Shown here in pieces: positions 5,700 through 8,926 of a stretch of 8,926 nucleotides of DNA (within the stretch, counting starts at the first letter, position 1; each line of letters opens with the position of its first letter). The notes under the pieces were generated by a model. It was given only the letters and a program-made list of their open reading frames with translations. It was not told where the DNA came from and ran no database searches. The DNA lies in contig DAHWHT010000102.1 in the NCBI GenBank assembly GCA_027335515.1, positions 1 to 8,926 on the forward strand. The letters are read 5' to 3'. This stretch comes from Clostridia bacterium. GTDB lineage: Bacteria > Bacillota_E > RBS10-35 > JAJYVN01. A program made the translations under genes and the position numbers.

Positions 5700-7247
5700 T
5701 TGGACTCGAGTCAGTGGACGATGACGCCGATGCCGCTGCAACCCTACGACGAGCGTACGCAGGGCTGGAACGAGGTCCTGCGGGGCTTTGACGAGGATGC
5801 CGTGCGGGCGGAGGCCGACCGGTGCCTACAGTGCGGCCACCCGTTGTGCGTCCAGGGTTGCCCCAACCATAATCCGATCCCGTCCTTCATCGGCCTGGTG
5901 CAGGAGGGGCGGTACGCCGAGGCCGCCGCGGTGGACTACCTGCAGAACTCCCTGCCGGCGTGCACCGGGCGGGTGTGCTCGTGGGAAACGCAGTGTGAAG
6001 GACATTGCGTGCTCACCGCCCGTGGGGAAGGTGTGCGCATCGGCGCGATCGAGCGGTTCATCGCCGACTACGCGCTTTCCCATCCCGAGGCGGTCGCAGC
6101 CGCCAGCGAGCGCGTGCGCCAGTCCGTCGCTTCCCACGCCGCCTTTCCTTCCAGCTTTCCCTACACCCAGTCGGTCACCGCCTACCGAGCGGTTCGGGCG
6201 GAGGATCAGCCCGACTGGATGGGCACCGTGGATCGCCCCCTCTCCGACCGCAGCGTGGCCGTGGTCGGGGCGGGCCCCGCCGGCCTGACGTGCGCCGACT
6301 TCCTTCGGCGCCGGGGTGTCAACGTGACGGTTTACGAGGCGCAGCAGCAGGGCGGAGGGCTGCTGAGTGACGGCATCCCCGAGTTCGTGCTCCCCGCCGG
6401 CGTCGTGGATGCGGAATTGGGTCGGCTGCGGTCGGCAGGGGTCGAGTTCCGCTTCGGCGTGGCGCTCGGACGGGACGTGGACCTGGATGACCTGCGGGAG
6501 GCCCATGACGCGGTCTTTGTGGGGATCGGCGCGGGCCTGGCGCGAACCCTCGGCATTCCGGGGGAGGACGCCAAGGGTGTCTGGAGCGCGCAGGCATTCC
6601 TGCATCAGGCCAAGCTCGCGCGCACGGAGGCCACCGTCCGCCCGCCCGAGGTGGGACAGCACGTACTCGTGGTCGGCGCGGGCAACACCGCGATGGACGC
6701 CGCGCGTACCGCGCTCCGCCTCGGGGCCCGCGACGTTCGTATCGTCTATCGGCGCACCCGCGCGGAGTCTCCCTCCCGGTCGGTCGAGATCAGCCATGCG
6801 ATGGAGGAGGGCGTCTCCTTCGACTACCTTGTCCTCCCCATCTCGCTGCAGAAGGACGAGTCCGGACGGCTGACGGCGGCCAACCTGCAGCGTATGGAAC
6901 TGGGCGCGCCGGACTCCAGCGGGCGTCGACGTCCGGTTCCGGTTCAGGGCAGTGCGTTCGCCTTTCCCTGCGACACGCTGATCCAGGCCGTCGGCTACTC
7001 GGTTGCCGGTGACCAGTTGGGCCATCCGGAGGCCCTGGCCAAGGGGGGCTGGATCGAGGCCGAAACCCAGGCCGGCGGCGGCACGGCGATTCCCGGCGTC
7101 TTCGCCGGCGGGGACGGTGTCCGCGGTCCGGCCACGGTGGTCGAGGCGGTATACGACGGTCGTCGGGCCGCGCAGGCCATCGCGACATACCTTGCGGAAC
7201 GGTCCTCACCGGTGGCGGCCGTGGCGCACCCGGTTTTCGCGGGGTGA
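5700..7247 (+). CDS. NAD(P)H-dependent Fe-S flavoprotein of the GltD / NfnL / SudA family
   Basis: A 515-residue cytosolic oxidoreductase. An N-terminal ferredoxin-like domain holds Cys42, 45, 50 and 54 (CLQCGHPLCVQGC) and a second group Cys88, 93, 99 and 103 (GRVCSWETQCEGHCV). Next comes an FAD-binding VVGAGPAGL (188-196) with GGGLLSDGIPEF (218-229), then a nested NAD(P) site VVGAGNTAMDAARTALRLGA (324-343) and YRRTRAESPSR. A C-terminal GVFAGGDGVRGPATVVEA (466-483) closes the FAD site. The C-x5-C-x3-C spacing in the second cysteine group resembles NfnL, SudA sulfide dehydrogenase and thermophile-type GltA more than classical GltD. Family members pass electrons between NAD(P)H and Fe-S partners or make glutamate with a large subunit. 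No gltB, nfnS or sudB gene is in view, so partner and substrate are unknown. The linker at about 128-184 looks longer than usual. The TTG start at 5700 is chosen for its strong ribosome site. Confidence 0.87.
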   Translation: MDSSQWTMTPMPLQPYDERTQGWNEVLRGFDEDAVRAEADRCLQCGHPLCVQGCPNHNPIPSFIGLVQEGRYAEAAAVDYLQNSLPACTGRVCSWETQCEGHCVLTARGEGVRIGAIERFIADYALSHPEAVAAASERVRQSVASHAAFPSSFPYTQSVTAYRAVRAEDQPDWMGTVDRPLSDRSVAVVGAGPAGLTCADFLRRRGVNVTVYEAQQQGGGLLSDGIPEFVLPAGVVDAELGRLRSAGVEFRFGVALGRDVDLDDLREAHDAVFVGIGAGLARTLGIPGEDAKGVWSAQAFLHQAKLARTEATVRPPEVGQHVLVVGAGNTAMDAARTALRLGARDVRIVYRRTRAESPSRSVEISHAMEEGVSFDYLVLPISLQKDESGRLTAANLQRMELGAPDSSGRRRPVPVQGSAFAFPCDTLIQAVGYSVAGDQLGHPEALAKGGWIEAETQAGGGTAIPGVFAGGDGVRGPATVVEAVYDGRRAAQAIATYLAERSSPVAAVAHPVFAG

Positions 7248-7251
7248 CCGC

Positions 7252-7299
7252 CGATCCCGTTGCGTCCAAGGGCGCAGGGTGAACGGGCGCACGGGATCG
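7252..7299 (+). terminator. Hairpin right after the flavoprotein stop
   Basis: Positions 7252-7267 pair with 7285-7299 (GATCCCGT with ACGGGATC at the base, one bulged T and one G-T pair further in), with a 17-nt loop. It begins 5 nt after the TGA. No T run follows (the next bases are ACCCGGCC), so it may protect the mRNA end or act with Rho rather than be an intrinsic terminator. Confidence 0.45.
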
Positions 7300-7720
7300 A
7301 CCCGGCCGACCAAGGGGTGCCGCGCGAGCGCAGGCGGTTGCGGCGTCCGCCAAACCCAAGGCGGTTCGATCCCACGCGGCGAATCGCGGGCCCAGCCCAA
7401 CCGCAGGGGACAGGGGCGGGGCGCGGCGGTACGGGGGGACGCGCGGAGCCCTCGGTGTGCCGGCAGACCACGGACGTGCAACCGGCCTCGACGAGCCTGC
7501 GGGCGAGCGGCCGCCCGTTGGCCATGAAGGCCGGATGGCTCATGCGCCCGACCGGCTGCGTGTTCCGCGAAACAGGCACGGGCTTGGCGCAGGGCAGCGT
7601 GGGCCTGCGGGGACGGCGGGCGTGCGTCGTGGCGCGTGAACGACCGGCGCGAACCGCATTTCGCATGAAGGGCATGGGTGTCCAGTTGTTCACGGCGGCG
7701 GGTGACACCGGCCATACTCG
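7300..7720. other. About 420 nt with no convincing gene
   Basis: Long open frames exist on both strands, as expected at this GC content. Their translations are arginine- and proline-rich with no recognisable motif and no good ribosome site. One short minus-strand piece around 7500-7570 reads somewhat protein-like (HPAFMANGRPLARRLVEAG) but has no supported start or family. A degraded mobile element is possible given the IS-like end on its right. Confidence 0.45.
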
Positions 7721-7841
7721 AGAAGTGGCGGGTACGATTTTCGCTGCCGCCGCTCGCGGTGGATGGCCGGCCTGCGACCCGTTTACAAAGTGGCCGGGAT
7801 GTGCGCTGCAAGTGTGGGTCACTTTTCAGTGATTGCCTACA
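7721..7841. mobile_element. Orphan IS21-family-like terminal repeats
   Basis: This stretch contains imperfect short repeats with the layout AGTGGC-GGG...CGCTGC: at 7724-7747, a weaker TGGCCGG copy at 7764-7770, then AAGTGGCCGGG at 7788-7798 with GCGCTGC at 7803-7809. It ends in GTGGGTCACTTTTCAGTGATT and CCTACA at 7841. Read on the minus strand it begins TGTAGGCAATCACTG. Tandem subterminal repeats of this style with TG...CA outer ends are typical of IS21-family elements. No istA or istB gene is present, so this would be a solo end or remnant with its tip at 7841. The assignment is from recalled pattern and has not been searched. Confidence 0.45.
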
Positions 7842-7975
7842 AGGGGAGACACGCACAGCATGGGGGAGGCCGGCATCGTCGCCTGGGCGGACGGCCGGTC
7901 TGAGCCGCGCAGGCCGAGCGCGGGCGAACGGGTGCACCACGTGCTACGCTGGATCCGGCAAGGCGGTGGGGACGC

Positions 7976-8806
7976 GTGGACGGACAAGGGCCCGAACCCC
8001 TGAACACGATCCTTGGGCGCTTGAGCGCATGGCAACAGGAGATCGCCCGGGCACGACCGCTGCCTGAGCCGACCCTCCGCAGTTTGCTGGACGACTTCAC
8101 GATCAGGTACGCGCACCACACCACGGCCATCGAGGGGAATACCCTTACGCTCGAAGAGACGCAGGTTGTGCTGGAGCACGGCGTCACGATCGGCGGCAAG
8201 ACCGTTCGGGAGCACCTGGAGGTTATCAATGTCCGGGAGGCGTGGGAGCGGTTGCAATCGGCCGTGAAGCCGGGCACACCCCTGATCGAAGACACGGTGC
8301 TGCACATCCACAAGGTGCTCACACAAGGCATCCTCGGGGACGACGCGGGGCGGTATCGGCGCATGCCGGTCTACATCCGCGGGTCCATGGACGTGCCGCC
8401 GAACTGGGTGAAGGTCCCCGCCCTCATGGAGGCGTTCGTGCGCCATTTCCGAACGCGGCCGGCGGACGAGCACCCCATCCGCTTCGCGGCGCGCGCCCAC
8501 GTGGATTTCGTTGGCATTCACCCGTTCCTGGACGGCAACGGCCGAACGGCGCGGATGCTCGTGGACTTTCTGCTGATGCGAGAGGGGTGGCCGCCGGCGC
8601 TCTATACCGTCACCGACCGGGCATCGTACATGCGCGCGATCCGAAGCGCTCGGATGGACAAGGACCTCGACCCGATGATCCGGGTGACCGCGGGGGCAGC
8701 GCAGTTCATGATCGGCCGGTACCTCCATGCCATCGGACAGGTGCGCGAGGGCGAGCGGGAGGCGGCGCGCCGCGATCGAGACAAAGACTGCGGATTGGAA
8801 CGGTAA
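7976..8806 (+). CDS. Fic-family protein (probable AMP-transferase, class II)
   Basis: A 276-residue cytosolic protein of the Fic/DOC fold. Family members usually transfer AMP from ATP to hydroxyl side chains of target proteins. Seen: the active-site loop HPFLDGNGRTAR (182-193), complete with His182, Asp186, Asn188, Arg190 and Arg193, the substrate-binding flap GRYRRMPVYIRGS (125-137), and an N-terminal inhibitory motif TTAIEGN (Thr49, Glu53, Gly54) of the T-x-x-x-E-G type. This makes it a class II, self-inhibited Fic. NTLTLEET and GGKTVREHLEVIN also match the family. No C-terminal winged helix follows, unlike longer homologues. The start is the GTG at 7976, preceded by GGTGGGG; it is the first start codon in the frame and suits the family's usual beginning. 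A loose TG-n-TACGCT (7942-7950) upstream could be an extended -10. It stands alone, next to an IS-like end, with no antitoxin gene beside it. Confidence 0.93.
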   Translation: MDGQGPEPLNTILGRLSAWQQEIARARPLPEPTLRSLLDDFTIRYAHHTTAIEGNTLTLEETQVVLEHGVTIGGKTVREHLEVINVREAWERLQSAVKPGTPLIEDTVLHIHKVLTQGILGDDAGRYRRMPVYIRGSMDVPPNWVKVPALMEAFVRHFRTRPADEHPIRFAARAHVDFVGIHPFLDGNGRTARMLVDFLLMREGWPPALYTVTDRASYMRAIRSARMDKDLDPMIRVTAGAAQFMIGRYLHAIGQVREGEREAARRDRDKDCGLER

Positions 8807-8897
8807 GCCCCCCCCACACAAGCCCCGCCCACCAAGGTTGTGCGACGCACCCTGTTCGACGGCGGCGCACCGATGGGATGAACGGGCAAGGGTCCGG

Positions 8898-8926
8898 CCG
8901 CCGCCAGACGCGGTGGGTTTTCTCTC
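8898..8926 (+). terminator. Candidate intrinsic terminator downstream of the Fic gene
   Basis: CCGCCGC (8898-8904) pairs with GCGGTGG (8910-8916) with one G-T pair and a 5-nt loop, followed by GTTTTCTCTC to the window edge. It lies 92 nt after the Fic stop. The stretch between (8807-8897) shows a run of eight C just after the stop (8808-8815) and nothing else recognisable. Confidence 0.45.

Noticed and set aside
5826..7025. Minus-strand frame of about 399 codons opposite the flavoprotein
   Set aside because: Antisense shadow of a gene with complete Fe-S, FAD and NAD(P) motifs.
7360..7385. tRNA-like T-arm (GCGGTTCGATCCCACGC)
   Set aside because: The stem does not pair properly and no acceptor, D or anticodon arms are found around it.
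7826..8821. Minus-strand open frame of about 331 codons opposite the Fic gene
   Set aside because: Antisense shadow; the plus strand holds a complete Fic active site and flap.
1..8926. CRISPR array
   Set aside because: No regularly spaced direct repeats were seen anywhere in the window.

Overview
The window is a GC-rich bacterial chromosome segment (about two thirds G+C or more by eye). It has strong GGAGG-type ribosome binding sites and one TTG start and one GTG start. The gene set (a haem o synthase relative, a MenA-type prenyltransferase, an NfnL/SudA/GltD-like flavoprotein and a 4-hydroxybutyrate-type CoA-transferase) suits a respiring, probably menaquinone-using organism. A high-GC Bacillota lineage of the Thermaerobacter or Limnochordia sort would fit, but the sequence here does not settle the taxon.

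Left half (1-4359, minus strand): four genes read leftwards in a probable operon. First is a polytopic membrane protein with haem-copper-oxidase-like histidine motifs but no visible copper-site motif. Next, 28 nt later, is a CtaB-like haem o synthase. After 142 nt comes an acetyl-CoA hydrolase/4-hydroxybutyrate CoA-transferase family enzyme. After a further 43 nt comes a GNAT acetyltransferase that runs off the left edge. The first pair suggests a haem o-containing membrane protein. The second pair resembles a CoA-transferase plus GNAT combination that is known elsewhere as one fused protein.

Divergent centre (4360-4670): 311 nt separate the oxidase-like gene from a plus-strand menA-like gene. 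The stretch holds a striking three-armed palindrome: a perfect 19-bp inverted repeat whose right arm is duplicated in tandem, so that two alternative hairpins can form.

Right half (4671-8926, plus strand): menA-like prenyltransferase, then an NfnL/SudA/GltD-like NAD(P)H:acceptor oxidoreductase starting at TTG, then a hairpin just after its stop. About 0.7 kb without a convincing gene follows, ending in repeats that look like an orphan end of an IS21-family element. Beyond this is a Fic-family (AMPylase-type) protein with an intact active-site motif and its own N-terminal inhibitory motif, followed by a terminator-like hairpin at the window edge. The Fic gene and the IS-like end look like an accessory insertion beside core metabolic genes.

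The most notable candidate is the copper-less oxidase-like membrane protein paired with a haem o synthase and separated from a quinone prenyltransferase by the unusual palindrome.
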